Assembly (NCBI RefSeq): GCF_003265705.1 | Contig: NW_020312848.1 | Span: 58,748,801 to 58,812,800 of the forward strand | Reading direction: 5' to 3' | Origin: Callorhinus ursinus | Taxonomy: Eukaryota > Chordata > Mammalia > Carnivora > Otariidae | DNA length: 64,000 nucleotides | Shown: positions 50,301-61,330 of the stretch, in pieces | How positions within the stretch are numbered: the first letter of the stretch is position 1 | How the letters are laid out: every line of letters begins with the position of its first letter | The notes under the pieces: model-generated | The model's database searches: none | What the model saw: only the letters and a program-made list of their open reading frames with translations | What the model was told of the DNA's origin: nothing | Program-made: the position numbers and the translations under genes

Positions 50301-50839
50301 ATTCAAAAATAGTAGTTTATTATTTAATTTACATTTATGCAATATTAAGACAAACAAGTAGGTAATTATTACATAGTTGTGTTTCTACCTATGGATTTCC
50401 TGTGTACATCATTAGAATATTTGTTAGAAAAATTAATGATTTTAAACATAATTTGTCTAAGGTCTTTATTTTTGTGATATTAATAAGCCTTGTTTATTGA
50501 ACATTTTATTGTCCTCCATATTTTATATTTAAATGTTGTTTGTTGTTTGTATTCTGTTATTAAAACTATAATAATGTGTTTACACTTTAAATTAAAAAGT
50601 ATCTCAGAAATGGAGATTCCATATGTGAAGGTACATTGCTTTGTGCCTAGCAGAGATGCACATCCATGCTTTTTTTTCCCATGTTTTTTTACTTTCCTTT
50701 CTAGTCCCTTCACGTATGCTGTCTAATGTTCTAGTTATGTCCAACACACTTGCTCTTCCATACTTCCTTATTAAGTCTTTGAAATAAGAAACCAAATTTA
50801 GGATGTCTTTCTGTTCTCATTGATCCCTATCATTATTAA
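50301..50839. other. no gene or recognised repeat
   Basis: Overlapping opposite frames of 63-78 codons near 50480-50795 show no motif. Nothing assigned. Confidence 0.5.
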
Positions 50840-51300
50840 TCATTTACACAATAAGCATTTATTGAGTACCCAAAATATAACATTCAGGAGATGTTGAGAT
50901 ACATAAAATATGCCTTAAGTGCATTACAGAAACTCAGAAGAGGTGACATTTATGGTACTGAGAAAATATGAGCAGGAAATTGCTTAAAAATGCCCATAAA
51001 AAGTGGGTAATGATAATACAAGTAGAGAGAATAAGTTTAAAGAGTCATAGGCTTTAAATAAGTATATAGGAGGCAGTAGCTGGTTCGGGCAGCCAGAGAG
51101 CAGCACATGTGGAAGGAAGTCATGTAGGCTGAGAAAGGTAGGCTATGTCAGATGGTGAAAGGTTTGTTGTGGCTTAGCAAGAAATTTAAGGGTTTTTTTG
51201 GATTTTGTTTGTTTATTTGTTAGACACTGAGAGATGCCAATTATTTTAATCAGGAGAATGATATGGGTACATGATTTTAAAGGGTGCCACTTTTCATATA
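50840..51300 (-). repeat. L2 LINE relic
   Basis: 'CAATAAGCATTTATTGAGTACCC', 'AGAGGTGACATTTATGG', 'GCAGCCAGAGAGCAGCACATGTGG', 'GATGGTGAAAGGTTTGTTGTGG', 'TCAGGAGAATGATATGGGTACATGATTTTA' follow reverse L2 to the edge of the next SINE. Confidence 0.68.
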
Positions 51301-51313
51301 AGACAGGATGGAC

Positions 51314-51532
51314 GGGGCCCCTGGGAGGCTCAGTCAGTTAAGCATCGGCCTTCGGCTCAGGTCATGATCCCGGGTTCCTGGGATCGAGCCCCACATGGAG
51401 TCAAGCCCTGCATGGCATAGGGCTCCCTACTCAGGGGGAGTCTGCTTCTGCCTCTGCCCCTCCCCCTGCTCATGCACCCTCTCTCGTACACACACACTCT
51501 GTCTCTCTGAAATAAAGTCTTAAAAAAAAAAA
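51314..51532 (+). repeat. Can-SINE with internal partial duplication
   Basis: Head GGGGCCCCTGGGAGGCTCAG, B-box GGGATCGAGCCCC, then an extra segment of about 23 bases (51400-51422) that partly repeats the 'AGCCCTGCATGG' region before 'GGGCTCCCTACTC'. Tail AATAAAGTC plus A12. Flanking duplication AGGATGGAC at 51305-51313 and 51533-51541. The 71-codon minus frame is a shadow. Confidence 0.95.
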
Positions 51533-51541
51533 AGGATGGAC

Positions 51542-52758
51542 TGAAGAGCGGAGATGCTGAACATGTTAGCACATAGTTATTTTAGTGCTAAATGGAGTTA
51601 TTAAACTCTATTCATGTGTGTGTGTTGTGTGTGTGCACGTGTTTATGTGTGATTTCTAAAAAAATGCACGTTGAATATGTATGTTTTGTAGGGAGGCATA
51701 CAGGGTGTTTGGTACAGATACAGAACTTTTATAGAAAGTGTACTGAATTGGGTCAGGTTAGTACCTATCTGTGTCAATGGAAGATGATTACTGAGTATTA
51801 AGTATTGAGACCAGGATGTTAGCTGAAGAGGAATGGGGAGATTAGAGTAATTTTTATCTCCACAAGTCAGTACTGCCATTTTAACAACCATGTTTGTTTG
51901 TTTGTCTTTCATTATTTTCAGTGTGATTGAAAGGTAATTACTGGTAGCATGTTAAATAATGTGTAAGATAAGGTAAAAGTAGATATGGTCACTGAAATGT
52001 ATGTTTTAAAAATGGAAAATATACTAGAATTAATAAAGTACACACTGCTTATCTAAAAATTAATTATTAAAATTAAAATGAAGCAAAGCACAAAACAAAT
52101 ATTTGTCAAGCAGCACCAACAGTTGTGAAGTTTTATGTTTTCATTTTTGGCATGCCATATATGCTTTTTGTGATATATATTTTTTCAGCACTATAAATGA
52201 CAAATTGATTTTGAACAAATGAGTACAAGAAACATTTTAAGAATATCTGTTGAACTGACAGAAGCTACACGTATAGGGTAAGTGATTAAGAAGTGGAAAA
52301 AAGGCAATTTGGATAATAAAACAGAAAAAAAATAAGACTGATGGAATGATTTAATCCGCAGTATAAAGGTTTTGGAACCTAATCCATTACATGAAGTCTC
52401 TATAAGGTCCTAAAGAGAAGCTATCATAAAACATCTGGAATATCTGCAAAGTAACAATTTACTGGAAAGGGAACTAGAATTGGGAGGAAGAAGTTCATGG
52501 TCAAGGTTGATAGCTCAGATTAATTGTCCCTATATTATTTATTTGGTCATTCTTTTATGTTTTTCAACATAATAACTTGACAAAGAATCTTTACTTCTCT
52601 GAAAACCAACTTCATGTTTTATTGTAAACCCGTGGGAGAAACAGTCTAAAACATCTATTTTGCCTTTTTTAATTTTTGTTACTAAGTAAAGAAAATATAA
52701 TTTCTGGTGAAATAAATCAGCATTGCAGTGAAAAACTTACTTAAAAAAATTGATATAG
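51542..52758. other. no gene; TG-rich run at about 51613-51645
   Basis: Overlapping opposite frames of 69 and 89 codons (51592-51912) have no motif. Nothing else assigned. Confidence 0.5.
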
Positions 52759-52845
52759 TGGCACCTGGCTGGCTCAGTTGGTAGAGCATGCAGCTCTTGA
52801 TTTTGGGGTCTTGAGTTCAAGACCCACATTGAGTGTAAAGTTTAC
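52759..52845 (+). repeat. old Can-SINE, short tRNA-like form
   Basis: 'GGCACCTGGCTGGCTCAGTTGGTAGAGCATGCAGCTCTTG' (A box) and 'GAGTTCAAGACCC' (B box), ending 'GTGTAAAGTTTAC'. Same short subfamily as 19512-19616. The usual A-rich tail is replaced by a GGAA-type purine tract. Confidence 0.9.
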
Positions 52846-52909
52846 AAGAAGGAAGGAAGGAAAGGAAGGAGAGGAAAAGAAAGGAAAGGAAAAGAAAGGA
52901 GGAAGGAAA
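52846..52909. repeat. GGAA/GAAAG polypurine tract
   Basis: Pure purine run grown out of the SINE tail; likely length-variable. Confidence 0.93.
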
Positions 52910-52910
52910 T

Positions 52911-53018
52911 TTAAAAATAATCTCAAAAATAATAGTTTAGTTCATATCACATTTTATGTCAAAATTAAAAATAATATCAAAAATAATAGTCTAGTTCATA
53001 TCACATTTTATGTCAAAT
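52911..53018. repeat. 54-bp tandem duplication, two copies
   Basis: Unit 1 is 52911-52964 and unit 2 is 52965-53018; each begins TTAAAAATAAT and contains TTCATATCACATTTTATGTC. I count three differences in 54 positions. It lies directly behind the SINE purine tail. The 118-codon plus frame at 52778-53134 spans SINE, purine tract and this duplication and is rejected as a gene. Confidence 0.95.
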
Positions 53019-53059
53019 ATAAGCTACCCTTATTTAATGGGCTTATAAATTTTGGAAAT

Positions 53060-53208
53060 GTAAGGAAATTCAACACTCAGTTGTTCCAGATTCCTTACTT
53101 TGCAGATGAGGGAACTGAGACCCAGGGAAATTAAATGCCTCCCATGAGGTAGGGGCAAAATCCAACTCCCTTCCCTAGTCTGTTTCTTTCTGCTACACGG
53201 CGTTGACG
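53060..53208 (-). repeat. MIR-group relic
   Basis: 'TTACTTTGCAGATGAGGGAACTGAGACCCAGGGAAATTAAATGCC' is the reverse MIR core, followed by decayed '...TCTGTTTCTTTCTGCTACAC'. Confidence 0.75.
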
Positions 53209-53209
53209 T

Positions 53210-54734
53210 GTATGTCATATGTTCAAGTTTAAAGTATTTTAAAGGAAACAGTTCATAAAGCAAACAAAATGATTTCTAGTTATTGTAACATTTTTCTATC
53301 TTGAGATTATTTTAGTCTTGCATAGTTTAAGATATTATGTATACTTCACATTTAAGGAAAGAAATATATATATTTTAGTTTTGCCACTGATATAACCTAA
53401 CATTTAGAAAATTTTCATAGCCTGTTACCTGGGTGTTAGGTCACTGTGACAATGAAAGATGGCATCCTCTCTTTGTTTGCTAGTTCATTATTAATATTTT
53501 CTATCACTTGGGTAAAAGTCAGCATTATTGGCAAGATATAGAATATCTTTGTCTTGTGGTAACAGATAATCTGTTCCCTTTTTGGTGTTCTGTCAGTGAA
53601 TACATGGCTTTTTATCTAGTGTCATTAAACTGAAATTTTAAAACTAAATTCTAGATATTACCAAAAGTAATCCTTTACTATAAAGGTAATTTTCTGATTT
53701 ATAATACAAAATAAAACAGTTCTGAAACAAGGTCACTTAGCGTTTTGGTTTTAAGGAATAGGTTAAAATAACAACCCAGAAGAAAACTTGTTAATATTTC
53801 AAAGTAGAATTGGCCATTTTAAAATAACACTGTTGTCTTGGAGATTAACATCGAAGCAGTAGTGTTGACATGGGCTTCCACGTGTGGTGACCTTTGGTCA
53901 TAAAGGATCCCAGTACTCCCAGCTGACATCAACAAGAAGGCACGAGAATAATAGTTCAATTACCAGTGAAATTAGCAACCCAGGTTTCCAAAGTTTTCCT
54001 TAATTGTACAAATTGATTTCTCTAAAAACAGAAGTTTGATAAATAACATGTGGTTGAGCTCACATAAAAACTTACAAATGAAAGCATCTCTGGGCACGTT
54101 CTACTTTCTTAAGTTAATATATTATTGAACTATCATTTGTGTATAAATTTAAATATTTATATTGAGTAAAGATATGACTGTCAATTGATAAATTGAATGT
54201 GTAATCCCTTAATTGGGAAAGATGACTCAAAAACACTTGAGTGCTAATGGGCGGGCCCTACTCTTCTTTTGAGCTGCCTGAGCAAAGCACTCTGATAAAT
54301 TGAACGTAACCTTTTTAGTATAGCTCAATGATAAATATTTCATTACTTTATGACAGAGTAGAATAGAAAAATGACATTTGTTTTATGCTTTGATCATGGA
54401 CATCTGGCCAAAATAAAAACAAAACAAAAAAGAAAGAAAAAATGGAAATTTTTGACTTAACTCCAAAAAATTCGAAAGGAAAAGTGATTACATATAATAT
54501 TTGCATTAATCTACTTCTTAAAGTAACTTGTTCAATTACAACAATATGCATAAATGTGCATAGGCATCCATGTATATTTATAGATATGGAAGTAAAATTA
54601 AAAAATAATTGATAGTCTACTATTATAGGGGAGATATATTTTATTTGGTCTCCAAACTGGAGAATTAGAACTCTTTGAGGACATTGTACAGAATTATCAT
54701 CAGATCATACCAAAATAGAGACTCAATATTTAAT
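53210..54734. other. no gene or recognised repeat
   Basis: Frames of 67-77 codons without motif; nothing assigned. Confidence 0.5.
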
Positions 54735-54938
54735 TTTTTGGTCAGTATTTATTCAATTCGTTCTTTCACATGTTTTACAAATATGTATAGAGGGTCTATT
54801 TGTTTATTTTCTCTCTTGCCCGCAAGAATGTAAACTGCAAGAAAGCAGTGACATGGACTGCCTTGATTATACCTTGTACTACCAACTATGCCGTCACAGT
54901 AATAGGCCTTCAATAAACATTGATGAATGAATGAATGC
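54735..54938 (+). repeat. L2 LINE 3'-end relic
   Basis: 'AGAATGTAAACTGCAAGAAAGCAGTGACATGGACTG' and the end 'AGTAATAGGCCTTCAATAAACATTGATGAATGAATGAATG' match the L2 3' end. Confidence 0.8.
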
Positions 54939-54944
54939 CAGTTT

Positions 54945-55831
54945 CTGAACTGTGTGTTAGGTATATGCTGCTCACCAAAACAAGTGTGGCCTACTATATT
55001 AATGTCCAGCTGAGATGGTGGAGCTAGGATGAAAAAATCAAATACTTAATCAATAAATATTTAATGATAATTGTGTTCAACAATAGGAAGAAAAAAGGAT
55101 TTTTTTTTCCAGATGTGAAAATGTCACTCTTGTTTGATAGTAAATCTTCCACATTGCCATAAAATATGCATTCTACAAGGCTCACCAAATTACTTAAGTT
55201 TAGGCTCAAAAAGAGAAAGGTAAAGAATATGTAGTCTAAGAATTTCTGGAAGTTTATATTCTAGAATTAAGGGTGTGAATTTGCATATAGTTACTTATGG
55301 TGACCTATTAGCATAAAAGGCCTTTAGAGATTGCAGGTACTATTACACAAGAGCTACATTAAACCTTTAAGATGCAGATGTTCCAACATGAGTTTTCAGA
55401 CACAGCTCTAGGAAGAAACCTTAATGATCACTAAATTCAGAAGGTGTTTGTAAATGTTTTCATCTCCACATTTATCTAAAATGTTTCTTCTAAACCTAGT
55501 TAATGTTTTGAATTCTATCTCCCTCTCCTCTGCATCAAGAGTTACTCTCCTAAAACTAAATAGGAGGATTTAAACAATACTATAGACAAAATTTTGTTTG
55601 CTGGAATCGATCCCAATTGCAGCAGCTAAAGAAATTTATAAGTTAATAAAGTTACAGGAAATAATAAATTCTAATGTGAGGCACTTAATATACTGCTTAA
55701 CACCTTTGTAGCCTTTGTTGTGCTTACTCAACCCTGTTTTCATCATGGAGGAATGGAAAAACATGCAAACTCAGATTTTTGAAAGAAGTACAGAGATAAT
55801 CACCTGCACTATACAAGGTGACTTCTTTTAG
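54945..55831. other. no gene or recognised repeat
   Basis: A 61-codon minus frame without motif; nothing assigned. Confidence 0.5.
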
Positions 55832-55844
55832 AAAGTTATCAACA

Positions 55845-56031
55845 GGGCGCCTGGGTGGCTCAGTTGGTTAAGCACCTGCCTTCGGCTCAGGTCATGATCC
55901 TGGAGTCCCGGGATCGAGTCCCGCATCGGGCTCCCTGCTCAGCGGGGGTCTCTTTCTCCCTCTGACCCTCCTCCCTCTCATGCTCTCTCTCTCTCATTCT
56001 CTCTCAAATAAATAAATAAAATCTTAAAAAA
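55845..56031 (+). repeat. Can-SINE, full length
   Basis: Head GGGCGCCTGGGTGGCTCAG, 'CTGGAGTCCCGGGATCGAG', 'CTGACCCTCCTCCCTCTCATG', AATAAATAAATAAAATC tail. Flanking duplication AAAGTTATCAACA (55832-55844) versus AAAGTTATAAACA (56032-56044), one mismatch. Shares variants with 3561-3753. Confidence 0.97.
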
Positions 56032-56044
56032 AAAGTTATAAACA

Positions 56045-56549
56045 TAACCTCTTTTAAAAAAACACACTGTCCCAAATCATTTACAAGTTTTTGGAATTTA
56101 TTTTTAATTGAGTTACGTATAAAACTTTGTGAAAATATCTATTACATAATATAATTAACTTCCCACTGAGTCCTTTCTGTTTTGGTTGAGTTTGAAAGTA
56201 TGCCACAGCAACTGTGTCACTAATTCCACAGATTTGGTGTTGTCCTCCATCTCACTGAGCACCTACTAAGATCTATAACACATACCTACCAAGACATATA
56301 TTTTAATTTCACTCAGTTACTTCCTATAATTATTCCACCTGCTACAGCTCTTGTATTTTATTTGTATTTTATGATGTAATATCATGGCATTCCCAACTCG
56401 TCTTCGTGATGACATCTTTCAATGGTTCAGTCTCTTTTGATGGACTTTCTATTGCTTAGTTACACAGAATACAGTACAGCTCTTGTGAGGTGTTATAAAA
56501 AGACTTCCTAAGTACTTAGATAGTCAAATTCATTATTAACTTTTTACTC
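56045..56549. other. no gene or recognised repeat
   Basis: Nothing assigned. Confidence 0.5.
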
Positions 56550-56785
56550 AATAGTTGGCAATACTTATTGAATATTTACTTTATGCTATGCTCTCTGTCT
56601 TATTTAATTTTTAGAACCACCCTATCAGGTAGATACTGTTATTATTCTAACATTGTAAGTGAGGAACTTGGTGGTTATGAAGTAATTTGGCAACAGCCAT
56701 ATAGCTGGTGAATAGTAAAACTGGAAATCAAACCAGGATTGTCTGTTTCCAGTGTAAGCATGCTTAAGGTCTGTGCTATGAATAG
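56550..56785 (-). repeat. MIR relic, near full length
   Basis: Reverse MIR: 'CAATACTTATTGAATATTTACTTTATGC', 'CACCCTATCAGGTAGATACTGTTATTATTC', 'TTTGGCAACAGCCATATAGCTGG', 'AATCAAACCAGGATTGTCTG', 'GCATGCTTAAGGTCTGTGCTATG'. Confidence 0.88.
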
Positions 56786-57079
56786 ACAGATATGTTGAAT
56801 TATGGCCTCAGGAGGAGACATTTTATCTTAAATAATAAATTAATGAATAAGTGAGTGAATTAGTACGTAAAATGTATCTCAACACTAAAGAAAAACAGGA
56901 AGATATTATCAAGAATTGAGGAAAATTTCTAATCCAGAGGTTGCTTATCTTTGATTTTCACATTTTAGTTCTTAGCTTCAGAATAGGAAAATAACTTTTT
57001 TAAACTTATATATGAGAAGCATAGGCATATTACAGCCTTTATTTTCCCTCAAGTATTAGGAGTCTAAATATACATTCAA

Positions 57080-57274
57080 GGGGCACCTGGATGGCTCAGT
57101 CGGTTTAGCCTCCAACTCTTGATTTTAGCTCAGGTAAGATCTCAGGTTTGTGAGATAGAGCCCCACATTGGGCTCCGTGCTGGGATTGGAGCCTGCTTAA
57201 GATTCTCTCTCTCTCCTTCTCCCTCTGCCCCTCACTCCCCTGCTCTCTCTCAAAAAAAAATAAAAATAAATAAA
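57080..57274 (+). repeat. Can-SINE, full length (older subfamily)
   Basis: Head GGGGCACCTGGATGGCTCAG, 'CTCTTGATTTTAGCTCAGG', 'ATTGGAGCCTGCTTAAGATTC', CT-rich part, A-rich tail with no clear AATAAAATC block. Flanking duplication AAATATACATTCAA (57066-57079) versus AAATATACCTTCAA (57275-57288), one mismatch. The 112-codon plus frame starting at 57119 runs out of the SINE into unique sequence and is not a gene. Confidence 0.95.
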
Positions 57275-57289
57275 AAATATACCTTCAAA

Positions 57290-58265
57290 TTTGTTTTAGT
57301 GGTATGTTCTTTATCATACAAATTATGTGAGTTAATAGATGATATATCAGTAAGTATATATTTAATATTTGTGAAACTCAGCTTTCAGTACTTTTTAACA
57401 TATGTTTTTATCTCACTAAAGTCATCTGGGAAATGCCATAAAAATATCTCACTATAAATTGTTCAATTGGTTACTTATTTGCCCTGTCTTAATTCAGTTA
57501 TGAATCCCCTTAACCTAGCTAATGGGCAGCTACTGTAATCTACTGCCATGGAAATAAAATAATATCATGTGGTAAGATGAAACTACAAGATAATGAAAAT
57601 ATAACTAACTTATTATGTATTTATACCCATGCATATTTTCTGATTCAGAACCTTAATATGAATTTTCCTTGCCATTTCAAAATTAAGTTACATCTCCCAA
57701 GAGTTTATTCTGATGCTGTTTTCGTGAAAATACAAAATTTAATGAATTTTAAAGGAGATCATTTTTGCTTTTCCCTATAGAAAATGGAGGACTTTTGGCA
57801 AATAAAATGAGGACACATATCTTTTTCTGGTCATTTTGTCTTTTCTGATCTAGCACTCCTGCTTTCTCAAGTCCTTTTTGACAATGAATGAACTATATTC
57901 TGAGCTCTGGCATTTGCAGTGATTTGATAAAAATCTTTTAAACTGTCCTTAAACTGGCCTCTCTAGATGTCAAATAACTGATTCTGAGTAGGCACTGGAG
58001 GAAGTTCTTCCTGCTTTTATCCACACAATTGGGAGTTTTAGAGAGTCTGATGAATTTCCGATTTTAGAAAAATGTGGAAAATGCTTGCTGATTATGCTGC
58101 AAATTTGTCCGGCCCCACGTTGTTTATTCATGACTTTAAAAGCAGCATATACTACAATTTATTTTACATCTATAGATTGTTAGGTAGAATGTTCCATTAA
58201 TATTCACCATTTAGAAGTATTTTTCATTTGTTGCTTCCTTTTGTTTTGCTATAAATAAAACAAGA
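57290..58265. other. no gene or recognised repeat
   Basis: A 67-codon frame (57577-57780) without motif. Nothing assigned. Confidence 0.5.
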
Positions 58266-58267
58266 TC

Positions 58268-58520
58268 CATAGAGGCAGTGTATTGATCGCTCTCTAGAAC
58301 TACACAGGCTCGCTTGGAACCCAGCTCCCCATTCACTAGATATGGGAAACTTGGGCAAGTTGCTTACCCTTTATAATGTCAGTTTCCTCCTCTGTAAAAT
58401 TAGGATCATAAAATACCTACTCTAGAAGGATGTTTTAAGGATAGATGAGTCTTTAAATACATAGAAAAGTGCCTAGCATGTTAAAAAAAAAATCAGTAAG
58501 CATTAGCTAACATTACTATT
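58268..58520 (+). repeat. MIR relic, near full length
   Basis: MIR in order: 'CTTGGAACCCAGCTCCCC', 'GGGAAACTTGGGCAAGTTGCTTACCC', 'GTCAGTTTCCTCCTCTGTAAAATTAGGATCATAAAATACC', 'AAAAGTGCCTAGCATG', 'AAGCATTAGCTAACATTACTATT'. The best-kept MIR in the window. Confidence 0.92.
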
Positions 58521-58524
58521 TTCA

Positions 58525-59315
58525 ATATAGACTTTTTTCTTTTTATCAAACTCAAACACAAAGCTGGTGAAATAAGCAAAAGGCACAAGAAACCACACTC
58601 ATATCAAAGTGATGGATGAGTTCCATTTTAGAATGTGAAAAATGACAGAACAATCATGCAGGTGCAGAGAAATTAATATATGTAGATATTTGGGTATTTC
58701 ATTATTTTTGTGCTGCTGTTTCTAAATGGAGCAGGATGCTTTCAACACCTCAGAAAGGATTTTAAAAATAGATTATAAAGTATCAATGTTGTTAACTATG
58801 TAAAATCTACATACAAATGTAACTGCAATTGGACTGAGGAATGAAACAGGTTTCAATTGATCTGAAGATGAAAAATAACAAGAAAATTAGGTTGAAAATA
58901 ACCTTTTAGAAAACAAAAATTGTGTGGCATGACTTTTGTTCTTTATCATTTTTTTTTTTAAGATTTCCAAACAGAGTCATTTTCCTGTTTTAGTTTTTTA
59001 CACTATTAGAGTTTAACAGCCAGAAGAGCATGAAACCTTTAAGGAAACAACATTTTTCCAGATTTAAATTTTAATCATATGTCTTATTGAACTTCCTCAC
59101 TTTTATTAATAGAAAAACAGTAACATTCAGGCAAATTAATATTATTTTAATTATAATTTTGTCTTTTTATGATTGTAACTTATAATGAAAAAGGATCAAG
59201 GTAAAGTCCCTTTACTTTTTTATCCTTTAAGAAATATTGTTTTCAATGGTTCTAAATTTTGGTAGCTTTCAAAATTATTTTTTCCTTGGCCTAGCGTCCT
59301 GGGTGTATTTTTCAT
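58525..59315. other. no gene or recognised repeat
   Basis: AT-rich; nothing assigned. Confidence 0.5.
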
Positions 59316-59454
59316 AAGAAAGAAAGGGGGAAAGAGATAAGGAGGGAGAGACAGAGAAGAAGGAAGGAGAGGGAAAGGAAAGGAAGGGAAGAAAGGAAGA
59401 AGTTAAGAGAGAGGAAGAAAGAAGTGTGGAGTTAGGGAAGGGATTGGAAAGGGA
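59316..59454. repeat. polypurine (GGAA/GAAAGG) tract
   Basis: About 140 bases that are almost all purine on the plus strand, with no SINE body next to it. The 63-codon minus frame reads it as a Ser/Pro/Phe run and is rejected. Confidence 0.92.
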
Positions 59455-59741
59455 TTTTGCTGGCATTTATCATATTAGCAGAAATAATCAGAGAAGTGTT
59501 TTTGCTTTGTTTTAGCTTTCATAACATGACAAGTAACTGAAGAAATTAACAATGAGTATAACAGAGTAACTACACTTATAATTTATCTTCTGAAACAACA
59601 TATAAGTATTTGTCATGTTAAAAGAAAAAATACCACCATAATAAATTATCTTGTAGCTCTTCTGAAGTGAAAGAATCCAAAGAACTCTCGAAAGTCACCC
59701 TGATGCTTTGGCTGCACATTTAAATGCAATATTCTAAGTTC

Positions 59742-59784
59742 CAAGAGTTGGACATTCAACTGACTACACCACCCAAGTGCCCCT
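59742..59784 (-). repeat. Can-SINE head fragment
   Basis: Reverse of a SINE head: 'AGAGTTGGACATTCAACTGACTACACCACCCAAGTGCCCC'. Only the A-box end is left. A CTAAGTT motif occurs on both sides (about 59734-59740 and 59783-59789). Confidence 0.8.
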
Positions 59785-59788
59785 AAGT

Positions 59789-59891
59789 TGTTATTTTTAA
59801 GTAAACTCTGTGCCCAGTGTGGTGAGACTATAACTCACAGCCCCAAGATCAAGAGTCACGTGCTCTACTGACTGAGCCAGCTAGGCATCCC
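59789..59891 (-). repeat. old Can-SINE, short form
   Basis: Reverse copy of the short tRNA-like subfamily: 'GGGATGCCTAGCTGGCTCAG', 'CAGTAGAGCACGTGACTCTTG', ending in 'AGTTTACTTAAAAATAAC'. Lies directly behind the head fragment in the same direction. Confidence 0.9.
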
Positions 59892-61164
59892 AGTTCTAAT
59901 ATTGCAAAATACCTTAATTGTACCCCTTTCTCTGTAGCCATAGCCCCCCCTTTTTTGTTTCTCCTTTTAAAATTTCACTTGTGTCCCATCCTTCTGCTCT
60001 TTCATTTTTTTTTTTTTTACCCCATTAATCACCTCCTCTTTGGAAGCAGAGATGTTGTGGAGACCTTCTGTATGCTCATCTTACCTGATCTTCCTGTTGC
60101 TTTTAACATTTTAAATACCAGCCCCCCCCCCCCCGCAACCTGCAGTGCCATTGAATTTAAGTTGATATTACTGATTGTCTCCAGCATCTACAGCAGTGGT
60201 ATCAGTAGAATGTAAAGTAAGCAAGTGAACATCAGAAGCAGCTCTTTATCTTCCATCAAATTAAAACAATAATAAAATAGTTAACTCCTTAAAATACCAA
60301 AGAAATGCAAGTAGCCACTTGTGGAATCATCTTTTAAATGCTCCTAACTTGAAGCCAATGATCAGCTCCTTTTGTGGCATATTAAAGCTTATATTTAGCA
60401 TTGTCAAATGAGAGATGTTAAGCAATAAGGCACATATATTTTGTTTGTGCTTATAAATCAATGATAACATTTATGAAACAGGGTTGAGGGTACTAATTAT
60501 GTCAAGTAAGAAAAAATAGGTAAATCTGGCTGACTTTGTTGGAAAGTTCTTTATTAAAACGTAAGAAACCCAAATACAGTTAGCTTTTCATTTAATCAAG
60601 TTGTGTTTCCAGTATAAATGAATGGCTATTGAAGTCTTTATATCCCGTACTTTTCTTAAATGCTTCACTGAATGTTTAATACTCTGGCATCCCAGTTTAG
60701 AGCTTCTTTTAAAGGAGTCTTTTCATAAAACTTGGGACAGAAACCTGCTCTAGATGACCGCATGGAGAGTTGTACAAAAGAGAAACAAATTATAAAAGCT
60801 CAGTGTTACTTGGTTGCTTAAAATTTTCTCTTCCTCTTTCTTTTTACAAAAAAAAAATGGGATTAATCAATGACCTAGTTTAGTTTCTAGAGCCTAAGTA
60901 GTTGAAATTTTTATATAAAGGTTCATATAAAATCATTTTATTAAGTGAAAATGGAACTAGACAATCTTTTTGAACCTAAGCAAACAAAAATTTAGCCAAA
61001 ATAATAAAGAGCTTATTTAACACATTCAAAATTACTTTACTTCACATACTCTCTTAAATTGTATAAATCAATACCCTCATCCAGAGTTGCTGTGAATAGT
61101 CTTCAATGTTTTTGGTATCTTCTAGAATTAATCTTTATGACTAGCATTCCCTACAGTATCCTCT
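59892..61164. other. no gene; C13 run at 60122
   Basis: The 86-codon frame at 59955-60215 spans a T run and a 13-base C run and has no domain. Nothing else assigned. Confidence 0.5.
60122..60134. repeat. (C)13 homopolymer
   Basis: Thirteen C in a row; prone to length change and to sequencing error. Confidence 0.9.
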
Positions 61165-61330
61165 GTCCATTGGAAGTGCACGGGGCTGGAAGAAGGGAGA
61201 CCTGGATCTGATTCTGTTTGAACCAGTTGTGTATGTTAATTCTGATGTGTTAAGACAATTGACACTCAGCAGGATTAAGTTATCTGGAAAGGAGATTCAT
61301 AATTTTTTCCTTGACTTTTTCATTGGTCTA
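61165..61330 (+). repeat. possible MIR relic
   Basis: 'GGGGCTGGAAGAAGGGAGACCTGGATCTGATTCTG' resembles the MIR 5' part, decaying afterwards. Confidence 0.4.

Noticed and set aside
52759..52845. tRNA-like sequence with A and B boxes
   Set aside because: Matches the carnivore SINE family and has no convincing acceptor stem; the same holds for 19512-19616 and 59789-59891.
52778..53134. 118-codon frame with a repeated peptide segment
   Set aside because: Spans a SINE, a purine tract and a 54-bp tandem duplication; the peptide repeat comes from the DNA duplication.
57119..57457. 112-codon frame
   Set aside because: Starts inside a SINE and runs into unique sequence; no protein similarity recognised.
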